From: Brachyspira hampsonii
GTDB lineage: Bacteria; Spirochaetota; Brachyspiria; Brachyspirales; Brachyspiraceae
Assembly (NCBI RefSeq): GCF_001746205.1
Contig: NZ_MDCO01000012.1
Location: 739,075-803,074, forward strand
DNA length: 64,000 nt
Direction of reading: 5' to 3'
Positions within the stretch are counted from its first letter, which is position 1. Each line of letters begins with the position of its first letter. The notes beneath the pieces are model-generated. The model had not been told where the DNA came from. It saw nothing but the letters and a program-made list of their open reading frames with translations, and made no database searches. Below, one piece after another: positions 1 to 9,030 of the stretch. A program made the translations under genes and the position numbers.

Positions 1-1190
1 TCTCCAAATTCCTCAGCAGCCCACATATTCCAAGATAAAGCAAAATCATGCCTAAAATTAGGATACCTTGCCTCCAAAGCTTTAGTAGCAAAATATGTCT
101 CTGTCTTATTTTTTAATTTGAATGCCTTTCTTAAATATGATTTCAAAGCTAATTCTGTCTGCCAACTTTTAGGAAATCTTTTCATTACATTTGTAAGATA
201 AGTCTTTGCCTGAACAAGATTATTTCTATTAAGACTCAAATTTACAAAATTATTATATATTCTAGGAACATAATCATCTCTAGGATACTCTTTCAAAAAA
301 GTATTATAAAGCTCAAATGATTTATCATAATCTTTCAATTTATTATAATTATCCGCAGAATAATATAAGCCTAATCTCCTATGAGTTTTATTATTAGCAT
401 TTGATAAATATTCATCAAATAAGGCAGCAGCATCTCTTCTATTTCCAGACTGCTGTTTAATTCTAGCCATATAGTATGTAGAACTTGCTTTATGAGAATT
501 ATTATCATACAAATCCTTAAAATAATTTAAAGATGCTTTTCTATATCCTGCTTCATAAAGTATAGCTGCTGTTTTAAATTTTAAAGCATTAGAAAAAGAA
601 GAAATATCCTCAGAGAAATTATTATTATAATATATAGCTGCTTCGCTTGATCCGAATCTGCTTAAAAGTTCATAAGCTATCATTCTAGCTTTATTAGTAT
701 CATCTGTACTTCTTAAAGCTCTTATTCCTACAAATTCCTTAATCCATTTTTGAGCCTTTCCATTAAAAAAATTGCTTACAGGATAATCATCTCTGTAAAA
801 CTCAGCAAGTGCTTTATACTGCTCTGCATAAGGATATAATGATGAACGGGGATATTCTTTCATTAATAATGAATATAAATCTATTGCCTCATTATACATA
901 TTAGTAAGAAAGGCACTTTTAGCTCCGTAATATATAACATAATCTCTTATAATCATATCATCTTCTGTATTCATTATATTTGTAAATTGATTATATGCTT
1001 CTAAATATTTTTCTCTATTATGAAGTTCCAATGCTGTACCGTAATTAATTTTACTTTTTGATATAATATTCTTTTCTAATGATATATCCTGAGCACCTAA
1101 TATAGATGTCATAACAATAACGATAATTTCAAAACAAAATGTAAATACTAAAATTCTTTTATTAAAGATTCTGAAAATGTTTTTTTTCAT
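1..1190 (-). CDS. Soluble lytic murein transglycosylase-like protein, N-terminal part (cut by window edge)
   Basis: The frame is open from an ATG at 1190 down to the left edge, about 396 codons. It begins MKKNIFRIFNKR and has an N-terminal hydrophobic segment ending in LGAQD, so it is probably exported. What is visible is a helical TPR-like superhelix, the usual N-terminal part of Slt70-type enzymes. It aligns nearly residue for residue with the complete gene just upstream in transcription (1300-3555), for example in the stretch around YPYAEQYKALAEFYRDDYP. It is therefore a tandem paralogue. The catalytic domain would lie outside the window. Its promoter region is duplicated too (TTGCAA-16-TACAAT). 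No strong Shine-Dalgarno is visible; AGG lies about 10 nt before the ATG. Confidence 0.88.
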   Translation of the reverse strand, partial: MKKNIFRIFNKRILVFTFCFEIIVIVMTSILGAQDISLEKNIISKSKINYGTALELHNREKYLEAYNQFTNIMNTEDDMIIRDYVIYYGAKSAFLTNMYNEAIDLYSLLMKEYPRSSLYPYAEQYKALAEFYRDDYPVSNFFNGKAQKWIKEFVGIRALRSTDDTNKARMIAYELLSRFGSSEAAIYYNNNFSEDISSFSNALKFKTAAILYEAGYRKASLNYFKDLYDNNSHKASSTYYMARIKQQSGNRRDAAALFDEYLSNANNKTHRRLGLYYSADNYNKLKDYDKSFELYNTFLKEYPRDDYVPRIYNNFVNLSLNRNNLVQAKTYLTNVMKRFPKSWQTELALKSYLRKAFKLKNKTETYFATKALEARYPNFRHDFALSWNMWAAEEFG

Positions 1191-1229
1191 TTAATATTAG
1201 CCTAAAATAGTTTTTATATAGTAATTGTT

Positions 1230-1257
1230 ATTGTATTACTTTTTTGATTTTTTGCAA
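1230..1257 (-). promoter_or_regulatory. Promoter of the left-edge transglycosylase
   Basis: On the minus strand TTGCAA (1257-1252) is followed after 16 bp by TACAAT (1235-1230), about 40 nt before the ATG at 1190. The same layout stands before the paralogue at 3555, so it is conserved between the copies. Confidence 0.55.
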
Positions 1258-1299
1258 ATAAATTTTACATTTTCATTACATTTTTAATATATTTATACT

Positions 1300-3555
1300 T
1301 TAATCTTTATAATATTTACTGTAGTGTTCATAACTATTAATAACTCGTTCCACATAATATTCAGTTTCTTCAATATCAATAAATCTTCCCGTACGATACA
1401 TGTTATTAGTACCATACTCTGCTTTCCATCTTCTTCCTCGTCCTGAACCTGCATTATAACTTGCGGCTACTATTATATAGTTACTTGCATTTTCACTTTT
1501 AAATAACCAGCTTAAATGCCCAATACCTATATTAATATTTTGCTTCGGATCTGTTAGATCTAAAGGATCATATCTGTATCTAGGATTTCTATTTTGCTCT
1601 TCAGCTGTTGCAGGCATTAACTGCATAAGCCCTGTAGCTCCAACCCAAGATTTAGCCTTAGGATCAAATGTACTTTCCTCCCGCATTATAGAATATACAA
1701 ATAATGGATCTATCTTATAATATTTTGCCTCTGGTAAAACATATTCATCAAAATATCTTGGATAAACCATTTTTCTAAATTCATCTGGAAGCAAATCGGT
1801 ATTATCAGAATAAGGGTAATTAAAATACTTTCCTATATTGACTGATATTTGCATAAGCCTCTTGGTATTGCCTGAATCTTTAAAAATTTTTTCAGCGAAA
1901 TAAAATAACGGATAAGTTACTTCTTCTGCTTTCTTAAATATTTTATCATATTCTGTATATGCATTATCATAATCACCATAATAATATAATAATATAGACC
2001 TGTCAGCTTCATTAGTAGTTTGCAATGATAATTCATTAAATAAATCATAATCGCTTTTATTAGAATATAATTCTTTTACAAATTCATTTTGCATAAGAAT
2101 ATTTTTAGCCATATCTCTAGCTGATTTCATAAAATCATCTTCTTTTCCTGTAGAAATATAATTTAAAAACTGAATCTTATTAAGCATTTCCATAGATTTA
2201 GTATAATTTGAATCAGCATAATATTTTTCAACTTCATCAAAATAATAAGTATTACTAATTTCAACATTTTTAATCATCTCATCATTGGCTAAACTCAAAG
2301 CACCTTTCAAAAAATAATGATTTTTACTTGTAAGAAGTGTTTTCATTAAATATTCATCTCTTTTCTCATCATCTCCAAACTCTTCAGCAGTCCACATATT
2401 CCAAGATAATGGAAAATCGTATCGGAATTTAGTATATCTTTTCTCTAATGCTGAAGCTGCAAAATAAGTTTCTGTTTTATTTTTTAATTTGAATGCTTTT
2501 CTTAAATATGATTTTAATGCTAATTCTGTCTGCCAGCTATTTGGAAATTTATTCATAACATTAGTTAAATAAACTTTTGCCTGAACTAAATTATTTTTAT
2601 TCAAACTTGTATTAACAAAATTATTATATATTCTTGGAACATAATCATCTTTAGGATATTCCTTCAAAAAAGTGTTATACAATTCTATTGATTTGCTATT
2701 ATTTGTCAATTTAGAATAATTACCTGCAGAATAATAAAGCCCCATTTTTCTATATGTTTTATTATTGGCATTAGATAAATATTCATCATACAATTTAGCT
2801 GCTTCTACCCTATTTCCTTCTGCTTCATTTATTCTAGCCATATAATAAGTTGAGTTTCCCTTATTGTAATTATTAGAATATAAATATTGGAAAAGTTTTA
2901 ATGCAGATTTTCTAAATCCGGCATCATACAGCACTGAAGCCGATTTATATTGTAAATTATTATCGAATAATGATATTTCATCTTCATAATTATTGTTATA
3001 ATAAATAATAGCTTCAGTGTTTGTTAATTTAGTTATAAGTTCATAAGCTATCATCTTAGCTTTATTGGTATCATCAGTATTTCTTAAAGCTCTAATACCT
3101 ACAAATTCCTTAATCCATTTTTGTTTCCTACTATTAAAAAAATTACTAATAGGATAATCATCTCTGTAAAACTCAGCTAATGCTTTATACTGCTCTGCAT
3201 AAGGATATAATGGAGAATTTGTATATTCTTTCATAAGCAATGAATATAAATCTATTGATTCATCATACATATTTGTATTTAAAGCACTTTTGGCTCCGTA
3301 ATATATAATGTAATCTTTAATAATTGAATCTTCATCTCTGTTTATTATATTTGTAAATTGATTATATGCTTCTAAATATTTTTCTCTATTATATAATTCT
3401 AATGCCGTACCATAATTTATTTTATTCTTTGAAGTTATTTTTTTCTTTAATGAAATATCCTGTGCGGTTAGAATAGAAGCAATAATAGCAATAATCAAAG
3501 AAAAAGAAATAATCAGTAGTATAAATCTTTTATTAAATAGAATTTTATTTTTCAT
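1300..3555 (-). CDS. Soluble lytic murein transglycosylase (Slt family), TPR plus SLT domain
   Basis: This 751-residue protein should cleave the MurNAc-GlcNAc bond of peptidoglycan and form 1,6-anhydro-MurNAc in the periplasm. Residues 10-31 are a hydrophobic signal segment. Residues about 40-600 are TPR-like helices. The SLT domain occupies about 613-735, with the hallmark MREES (second Glu, about residue 628, is the expected catalytic acid), then GATGLMQLMPATA and the AASYNAGSG motif. Length and order fit Slt70-type enzymes. The ATG at 3555 has GAGG about 6 nt upstream. It is followed after 109 bp by a truncated paralogue in the same direction that has its own copied promoter. Family assignment is secure; the specific physiological role is not known. 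Confidence 0.93.
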   Translation of the reverse strand: MKNKILFNKRFILLIISFSLIIAIIASILTAQDISLKKKITSKNKINYGTALELYNREKYLEAYNQFTNIINRDEDSIIKDYIIYYGAKSALNTNMYDESIDLYSLLMKEYTNSPLYPYAEQYKALAEFYRDDYPISNFFNSRKQKWIKEFVGIRALRNTDDTNKAKMIAYELITKLTNTEAIIYYNNNYEDEISLFDNNLQYKSASVLYDAGFRKSALKLFQYLYSNNYNKGNSTYYMARINEAEGNRVEAAKLYDEYLSNANNKTYRKMGLYYSAGNYSKLTNNSKSIELYNTFLKEYPKDDYVPRIYNNFVNTSLNKNNLVQAKVYLTNVMNKFPNSWQTELALKSYLRKAFKLKNKTETYFAASALEKRYTKFRYDFPLSWNMWTAEEFGDDEKRDEYLMKTLLTSKNHYFLKGALSLANDEMIKNVEISNTYYFDEVEKYYADSNYTKSMEMLNKIQFLNYISTGKEDDFMKSARDMAKNILMQNEFVKELYSNKSDYDLFNELSLQTTNEADRSILLYYYGDYDNAYTEYDKIFKKAEEVTYPLFYFAEKIFKDSGNTKRLMQISVNIGKYFNYPYSDNTDLLPDEFRKMVYPRYFDEYVLPEAKYYKIDPLFVYSIMREESTFDPKAKSWVGATGLMQLMPATAEEQNRNPRYRYDPLDLTDPKQNINIGIGHLSWLFKSENASNYIIVAASYNAGSGRGRRWKAEYGTNNMYRTGRFIDIEETEYYVERVINSYEHYSKYYKD

Positions 3556-3593
3556 TGAACCTCATCAAAAATAGTTTTTATATAGTAATTATT

Positions 3594-3621
3594 ATTTTAT
3601 TATTTTTTTCATTTTTTGCAA
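3594..3621 (-). promoter_or_regulatory. Promoter of the complete transglycosylase gene
   Basis: Minus-strand TTGCAA (3621-3616), 16 bp, TAAAAT (3599-3594), about 40 nt before the start at 3555. About 90 bp of upstream sequence is recognisably shared with the upstream region of the paralogue at 1190. Confidence 0.55.
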
Positions 3622-3735
3622 ACCAATTTTACATTTTGACTTACTATGATGATTATATATTTAATTAAAATTTTTATAAAAAGTAAATAATTTTCTTATT
3701 ATTTTTTATATATTTAAACAAAAAACGGAGGGAAA

Positions 3736-5106
3736 ATGAATTTAACAGAATTAAGAGATAAACAAAAACAATTTTTCAAAAGTTCAAAAACATTATCATA
3801 CGACTTTAGAATAGAACAATTAAAAAAATTACAATCAATGCTTATAAAATATGAAAGAAATTTTATAGATGCCCTGTATAAAGATATGCAGAAGTCAGAA
3901 TTTGAAGCTATAGGAACAGAATTATTTTTTGTGATGGAAGAGATTAAAACATTCATAAAAAATCTAAAAAAATGGATGCATAACAAAAAAGCAAAAAGAA
4001 ATATGGTAACTATAGATTCAAAAACCACTATAATAAATAAACCATTTGGAGTATCATTAATAATATCGCCTTGGAATTACCCTATACAATTAACTTTTCT
4101 TCCGCTTGTGGGGGCAATAGGAGCTGGAAATACAGCTATAATAGCACCTTCTCAATTAACTCCTACTGTTTATGATGTAATATATAATTCTATTAAAGAT
4201 ACATTTGATGAAGAATATATTGCCGTTGTAGATAAAAGTATACCCCCAGAAAATGTAAGTAAAATAGAATATGATAAAATATTTTTTACAGGCTCTCCTA
4301 GAGTTGGAAAAATTATTATGTCAAATGCTTCAGAGTTTCTTACACCTGTAACATTAGAACTTGGAGGAAAATCACCTGTTATAATTGATGATATAAAAGG
4401 AAATAATTTTAATAAAGCTATAAAAAGAATCATATGGGGTAAGTTTATAAACTCGGGTCAAACTTGCGTATCTCCAGATTATATACTCATAAGAGAAGAT
4501 TTAAAAGAAAGATTTTTAAAAGCATTTAATGATGAAATAAAATTATTCAATGATGAAAAAAAGCTTCATAGAATAATAAATGAAAATCACTATAAAAGAT
4601 TAAAATCATATTTAAATGACGGAAAAATTATTTACGGCGGAGAATATGATGATAATAATTTATCTATTTCTATAACATTAGTAGAACCTAAAGATTTAGA
4701 AACTAATATTATAAAAGATGAAATATTCGGAAGCATTTTCCCAATACTTTATTATAAAACAAAAGAAGAGGCCAGAGATATAATAGAAAAAGTATGTCCT
4801 AATCCTCTTGCTATGTATATCTTTTCTGAAGATATTGACTTTAATTATTACTTTATAGAAAAAATAACTTATGGAGGCTGCTCTGTTAATGACACTATAA
4901 GCCATATATTAAATTCTAATGCCCCATTTGGAGGAGTTGGAAATAGCGGAATGGGTAATTATCATGGATATTATAGCTTTAAATGCTTCTCAAAAGAAAC
5001 AACCGTTTTAACTAAAGGATATGGTTTTGAAGTAAAAACTAAATATCCTCCTTATTCTACAAAGATTAAAGAAGTTAATTTATTATATAATTTGGTAAAG
5101 AAATAA
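3736..5106 (+). CDS. Aldehyde dehydrogenase (class 3 / fatty aldehyde dehydrogenase type)
   Basis: The 456-residue protein belongs to the NAD(P)-dependent aldehyde dehydrogenase superfamily, which oxidises aldehydes to carboxylates in the cytosol. Visible landmarks are the SPWNYP segment, FTGSPRVGK in the cofactor fold, ELGGKSP with the expected general-base Glu208, and SGQTC with the nucleophile Cys244. The PFGGVGNSGMGNYHG segment lies near the C-terminus. The short length and lack of an N-terminal extension match the class 3/AlkH-like branch rather than the 490-residue class 1/2 enzymes. GGAGGG stands 4 nt before the ATG. It is a single-gene unit flanked by minus-strand genes. The substrate cannot be predicted. 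Confidence 0.9.
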   Translation: MNLTELRDKQKQFFKSSKTLSYDFRIEQLKKLQSMLIKYERNFIDALYKDMQKSEFEAIGTELFFVMEEIKTFIKNLKKWMHNKKAKRNMVTIDSKTTIINKPFGVSLIISPWNYPIQLTFLPLVGAIGAGNTAIIAPSQLTPTVYDVIYNSIKDTFDEEYIAVVDKSIPPENVSKIEYDKIFFTGSPRVGKIIMSNASEFLTPVTLELGGKSPVIIDDIKGNNFNKAIKRIIWGKFINSGQTCVSPDYILIREDLKERFLKAFNDEIKLFNDEKKLHRIINENHYKRLKSYLNDGKIIYGGEYDDNNLSISITLVEPKDLETNIIKDEIFGSIFPILYYKTKEEARDIIEKVCPNPLAMYIFSEDIDFNYYFIEKITYGGCSVNDTISHILNSNAPFGGVGNSGMGNYHGYYSFKCFSKETTVLTKGYGFEVKTKYPPYSTKIKEVNLLYNLVKK

Positions 5107-5109
5107 TAA

Positions 5110-5344
5110 ACTTGTTTCAAAACTACTTGACAAGATTATATATAAAATTTTGATAATTTATAAATTATCAAATCAATGTCTTATATGTTGTATAACTTAT
5201 TGTTTTAGTATATAAATATGCAGCCCTTTTGCTTCTTTGGGTCACCAAAAGAAGTGGGGTCTGGGGCAAAGCCCCAGTTATAAAAATAAAAATACTAAAA
5301 ATTGAAATAGTATAAATATTTCTTAATTTAGTTTTGAAACAAGT
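5110..5344. mobile_element. MITE-like element with 16-bp terminal inverted repeats
   Basis: Positions 5110-5125 (ACTTGTTTCAAAACTA) are an exact reverse complement of 5329-5344. The 235 bp between them carry no ORF. They contain a perfect 22-bp palindrome (5150-5171), an imperfect hairpin around 5232-5254 and a perfect GC-rich hairpin CTGGGGC-AAA-GCCCCAG at about 5261-5277, which is out of character for this AT-rich DNA. Together this looks like a non-autonomous transposable element or a dispersed repeat. No clear target-site duplication is visible. It fills the gap between the aldehyde dehydrogenase and the SpoIID-like gene. Confidence 0.55.
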
Positions 5345-5376
5345 CTAATTTTATTTTTATAACTTATAAAAATAAA

Positions 5377-5412
5377 AAAGGCTTGCATTAAAATTAATTA
5401 ATACAAGCCTTT
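5377..5412 (-). terminator. Intrinsic terminator after the SpoIID-like gene
   Basis: Perfect 9-bp stem AAAGGCTTG/CAAGCCTTT (5377-5385 with 5404-5412), followed on the minus strand by a T-rich tract. It is AT-rich on the other side too, so it may work in both directions. Confidence 0.8.
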
Positions 5413-5432
5413 AATTTTATCTAGTTATAAAT

Positions 5433-6584
5433 TTATTTTCCCCAAACATCAGGTTCAAACTCTTTATTAACTCTATTATAATCAACAATATCAATACCGT
5501 TATAATAAAACTTCAAAATTTCTTTGTAGTCTTTTTTAACCTGAGCCATACCGTAAGCACCCCATTGGCACATACCTACACCATGTCCGCTTCCTTTACC
5601 AGTGATTATTATACCATTATCTACTTTTTTAATAGTAAAATTAAGTGATGGTACCAATTTAGGAGAAAGTGTAGTTCTGAAATCTCTTGAAGTAATATCA
5701 CTGTCATCTATTTTTATATTAGTAGCTTTTCCAGATTTAGGATCAGTGCTAATACCAATAGAAGATTTTTCACTTGCATGTACAGAATAATTAGCTAAAT
5801 CATTATTAAGTTCATTATAGCTTAAAGCATTAGTCCAAGGTTTAATCTGAGCATTGCAGTAAGGACAAGAAACACCTTCCAAATAAGGTACAGCAACACC
5901 GAATACATTTTCAGCACTGTCAGTATGTCCGCCGCATAAAGCACTAAAGTATGTAGCTATAACTTTACCTTTATAAACAGCAATCTCATATCTTGTTCTG
6001 TCAACAGCCTGTTCAACAGACCAACTAATTTTTTCTTTGCCGTTATAAACCTGATATTTTGTAGTATTATCAACATCAAAAGGAAGTTTATTAGCATTTT
6101 TTAATATATGATACATCGCATAAGTACGGGCTGCAACTGCCTGAGCTTTTAATGCTTCCATAGGCCAATCTGGAGACATCTCATGAGGTAAAACACCTTT
6201 AACATAGTCTTCAATATTAAGCTCATTAACCACTATCATAGTATCATTATATGGAATAAACATTAAAGAACCATAATATTCTTTTCCATTTAAAGTAAAT
6301 CCGTCTTGTGTTTCAAAGACTATACCCTCTTTATAAACCCCTACTTCATTAACTTTTAAACCTAATCTGTTTTCTACAACCATTACAGTTTCATTAGTTA
6401 GAGCTGATATTATTTCGCTTTCATATTTGTAATTGTACGCTTTATAAGGACCTTTGATATTAATAGTATATGGAGCTTTTACATCTGTTAATTGTACTCT
6501 GATAATATTTTGATTTGCAAATGCATATATACTATTCATTGCCAATAATACTAGCAATAAAAAGAAATACTTTTTGACTCCCAT
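5433..6584 (-). CDS. SpoIID/LytB-domain protein (amidase enhancer-like)
   Basis: The 383-residue protein has an N-terminal signal segment (about residues 5-23, ending AFANQ) and a SpoIID domain from about residue 110 to the end. Markers are LPHEMSPDWPMEALKAQAVA, RTYA, and near the C-terminus GKGSGHGVGMCQWGAYGMA. In sporulating bacteria SpoIID is a peptidoglycan lytic transglycosylase; in non-sporulating spirochaetes homologues are assumed to act on denuded glycan or activate amidases. Export and wall action are inferred from the signal and family. GGAGG stands about 10 nt before the ATG. It is transcribed alone, with a terminator at 5377-5412. Confidence 0.87.
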   Translation of the reverse strand: MGVKKYFFLLLVLLAMNSIYAFANQNIIRVQLTDVKAPYTINIKGPYKAYNYKYESEIISALTNETVMVVENRLGLKVNEVGVYKEGIVFETQDGFTLNGKEYYGSLMFIPYNDTMIVVNELNIEDYVKGVLPHEMSPDWPMEALKAQAVAARTYAMYHILKNANKLPFDVDNTTKYQVYNGKEKISWSVEQAVDRTRYEIAVYKGKVIATYFSALCGGHTDSAENVFGVAVPYLEGVSCPYCNAQIKPWTNALSYNELNNDLANYSVHASEKSSIGISTDPKSGKATNIKIDDSDITSRDFRTTLSPKLVPSLNFTIKKVDNGIIITGKGSGHGVGMCQWGAYGMAQVKKDYKEILKFYYNGIDIVDYNRVNKEFEPDVWGK

Positions 6585-6641
6585 AATTTTAACGCCTCCT
6601 TGCTGTAAATAAAATTATTCGCTAAAATTATCGGCTATTTG

Positions 6642-6701
6642 AAAACTTGCTTTACAATATAATTTTATGTAGTTTTATCAATTATAAAGTAAGCAAGTTT
6701 T
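6642..6701 (-). terminator. Long-loop hairpin downstream of the MDR gene, possible terminator
   Basis: AAAACTTGCTTTAC (6642-6655) pairs with GTAAGCAAGTTTT (6689-6701) with one bulged base. The loop is over 30 nt and the minus-strand T tract is short, so termination is only a guess. Confidence 0.35.
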
Positions 6702-6717
6702 TTAATTTTAAAAACAA

Positions 6718-7719
6718 TCACATAGATATGATTATCTTACCTTCTATACCGCCTTTAGACATAGTTTGAATAGCTTCTTTTGTATCTTCAATATTAAATA
6801 CTTTAGAAAATATTTTAGGCTTTATATTTTTCTCTTCTACTATTTTTGTAATTTCTTTAAGCTCTCTACCATCAGCTCTTACAAACATAAATCTATACTC
6901 TTTTCCTTCTTTCATAGCTTTTTTATCGTATTTAGAACCTGCCAAAGAAAATAAAGTTCTTTTTAAGAAAGGAAATTGATTAACTTCAGCAAATTTTTTA
7001 TTAGGGCTTGTTCTCAAACTCAAAATACGCCCTCCTTTCTTTAATACTGATAACTCTTTATCAAACTCTTTCGCCCCAAGTGTATCTATAACATAATCAG
7101 CTTCTGAAACTAACTCCCAATAATTTTCTTTACGGTAATCAATATATTTATCAGCACCCAAACTTATAAAATGCTCTTTTGACCTCTCATTACCAGAAAC
7201 AATAACATTAAGCCCGAAATATTTAAAAATAGGAACTGCCATCTCTCCGAAACTTCCAGAGCCTCCTGTTATTAAAACAGTTTCACCTGTTTTAGCCTCT
7301 AATTCTTCTTTAAGTGCCTGATAAGCTGTGAGTGCTGTAAGAGGTATTGCTGCCGCTTCAATAAAACTGCAATTATTGGGCATAGAGGATAAAAACTTAC
7401 TATCTACTGCAGCATAATCAGCAAAAGCACCTATTTTTGATATGGGCATACGTGTATAAACTTTATCGCCTACATTAAAATCTTTTACATTCTTACCTAT
7501 TTTTTCAACCACACCAGAAAACTCATTTCCCAATGTAAGAGGCATTTTATAATCCTGTATAAGTCTTACACTGCCTGTTAATATTAATATTTCAAGCGGG
7601 TTTACTGCAGCTGCCTTTACATTAACCAATACTTCATCATCAGAGATTTCTGGCATTGGTATATCTCTAATCTTTATATCAATATCTTTTGAATATCTAT
7701 CAATCTGTGCTGCTCTCAT
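6718..7719 (-). CDS. Zinc-free MDR oxidoreductase, quinone oxidoreductase-like
   Basis: The 333-residue protein belongs to the medium-chain dehydrogenase/reductase superfamily. The N-terminal GroES-like half has VNPLEILILTG and the LGNEFSGVVEKIGKNV segment. The Rossmann half starts at about residue 145 with GGSGSFGEMAVPIF. The Cys cluster of the structural-zinc site seen in classical alcohol dehydrogenases is absent, so an NADPH:quinone or enone reductase activity is more likely than zinc-dependent alcohol oxidation. GGAG lies about 4 nt before the ATG. It is monocistronic, or ends at the long hairpin at 6642-6701. Confidence 0.85.
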   Translation of the reverse strand: MRAAQIDRYSKDIDIKIRDIPMPEISDDEVLVNVKAAAVNPLEILILTGSVRLIQDYKMPLTLGNEFSGVVEKIGKNVKDFNVGDKVYTRMPISKIGAFADYAAVDSKFLSSMPNNCSFIEAAAIPLTALTAYQALKEELEAKTGETVLITGGSGSFGEMAVPIFKYFGLNVIVSGNERSKEHFISLGADKYIDYRKENYWELVSEADYVIDTLGAKEFDKELSVLKKGGRILSLRTSPNKKFAEVNQFPFLKRTLFSLAGSKYDKKAMKEGKEYRFMFVRADGRELKEITKIVEEKNIKPKIFSKVFNIEDTKEAIQTMSKGGIEGKIIISM

Positions 7720-7794
7720 AATATCTCCTAAATTTTAATTTGAAAGATTTTATAATATTTTTTATAAAAATCAATGTAGAATATTATGCAAATA

Positions 7795-7828
7795 AAAAGA
7801 TGAACAGAATAAAATCCATTCATCTTTT
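7795..7828 (-). terminator. aroF: Intrinsic terminator of aroF
   Basis: Ten-base-pair stem AAAAGATGAA/TTCATCTTTT (7795-7804 with 7819-7828), T-rich on the minus strand, about 30 nt past the aroF stop codon. Confidence 0.7.
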
Positions 7829-7856
7829 AAAAAATATAATAATAATTTATAAGTAA

Positions 7857-8900
7857 TTATTTAGTATAAATTTTGCCGTTATGTTTTTCTTTTATTTTTT
7901 GAACAGTATCAGATATCATATTAACAGATTCCATAATATCAGCAAATACATCAGGTTTTATAGACTGTGCACCATCGCATAAAGCATGCTCTGGATCATT
8001 ATGCACTTCTATTATCATACCGTCAGCACCTGCAGAAATAGCAGCCAATGTTAGAGGAAGTGCCATCCATGATTTTCCGCTTGCATGCGAAGGATCTCCT
8101 ATAACAGGCAAATGACTTAAACGCTTTATAGCAGGTATTGCACTTACATCAAATGTATTTCTAGTATAAGTTTCAAATGTTCTTATACCTCTTTCGCATA
8201 ACACAACATTTTCATTACCTTGATTGAGTATATATTCAGCACTCATAAGCCATTCTTCTATAGTGCTTGACAAACCTCTTTTTAAAAGTATAGGCTTTTT
8301 TAACTTTCCTACTTCTTTTAAAAGTTCAAAGTTCTGCATGTTTCTTGCACCAATCTGAATCATGTCAACAGTATTATCAAAATCTTCTAAATGCCTTATA
8401 GATACAATCTCACTTACAATAGGTATTCCAACCTCTTCTTTAGCAAGTTTTAATATTTTAAGTCCGTCCAAAGCTAAACCCTGAAATGCATAAGGGGAAG
8501 TTCTAGGTTTGAAAGCCCCGCCTCTAAGTATAGAAGCACCAGAAGCCTTTACACTTTTAGCTATATTAATAACCTGCTGTTCGCTTTCAACAGAACAAGG
8601 TCCTGCAATAATTACAGGCTTACCCTCTCCTATTTTTACACCGCTTACATCAACTATAGTGTCTTCTTTTTTGAACGCTCTATTTGCTCTTTTAAATGGT
8701 TCCTGCACTTTCAATACTTTAGATACTCCGGGCAAAGATGAAATTAAATCTCTATCTATTTTGGAGGTATCACCAACCATTCCTATTACTGTATAGTCTA
8801 CTCCTACACTTTTATTAATCCCAAGACCTGCCTCTTTAAGTCTTTCTATAATGTTATTAATATGTTCTTCTTTAGCATTTGGTTTCATTACTACTATCAT
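7857..8900 (-). CDS. aroF: 3-deoxy-7-phosphoheptulonate (DAHP) synthase, Thermotoga/Bacillus type
   Basis: The 347-residue enzyme condenses phosphoenolpyruvate with erythrose 4-phosphate, the first step to chorismate and the aromatic amino acids. Residues 1-70 form the small ferredoxin/ACT-like regulatory domain (begins MIVVMKPNAKEEHI). The TIM barrel follows, with IIAGPCSVES, LRGGAFKPRTSPYAFQG, QIGARNMQNFELL, KRGLSSTIEEW and DPSHASG, the standard landmarks of the AroA-beta class. The regulatory domain implies feedback control by aromatic amino acids. GGAG precedes the ATG by about 8 nt. Upstream lie a hairpin repeat, a partial copy of this gene's own 5' end, and a Tyr/Phe-rich leader peptide with a terminator-like hairpin, so expression is probably also attenuated. 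Confidence 0.94.
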   Translation of the reverse strand: MIVVMKPNAKEEHINNIIERLKEAGLGINKSVGVDYTVIGMVGDTSKIDRDLISSLPGVSKVLKVQEPFKRANRAFKKEDTIVDVSGVKIGEGKPVIIAGPCSVESEQQVINIAKSVKASGASILRGGAFKPRTSPYAFQGLALDGLKILKLAKEEVGIPIVSEIVSIRHLEDFDNTVDMIQIGARNMQNFELLKEVGKLKKPILLKRGLSSTIEEWLMSAEYILNQGNENVVLCERGIRTFETYTRNTFDVSAIPAIKRLSHLPVIGDPSHASGKSWMALPLTLAAISAGADGMIIEVHNDPEHALCDGAQSIKPDVFADIMESVNMISDTVQKIKEKHNGKIYTK

Positions 8901-8955
8901 AATAAAGTCTCCTTAAATAAAATAATTAATTAAAAATTGATAAGCTAAAATATAT

Positions 8956-9014
8956 AAAAATTGCGAGTGTCTGGTATTCGTAAGAATACCAGAGCCTTAA
9001 AACGAGCAATTTTT
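8956..9014. repeat. Hairpin repeat family member in the aroF leader
   Basis: Outer arms AAAAATTGC (8956-8964) and GCAATTTTT (9006-9014) enclose a perfect inner stem TCTGGTATTC-GTAA-GAATACCAGA (8970-8993). The outer sequence and flanking GCTAAA and TTAGCAGCAATAA match the repeats at 11427-11673 in the opposite orientation, but the inner stem is entirely different and still perfectly paired. Confidence 0.6.
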
Positions 9015-9030
9015 ATTAGCAGCAATAAAA

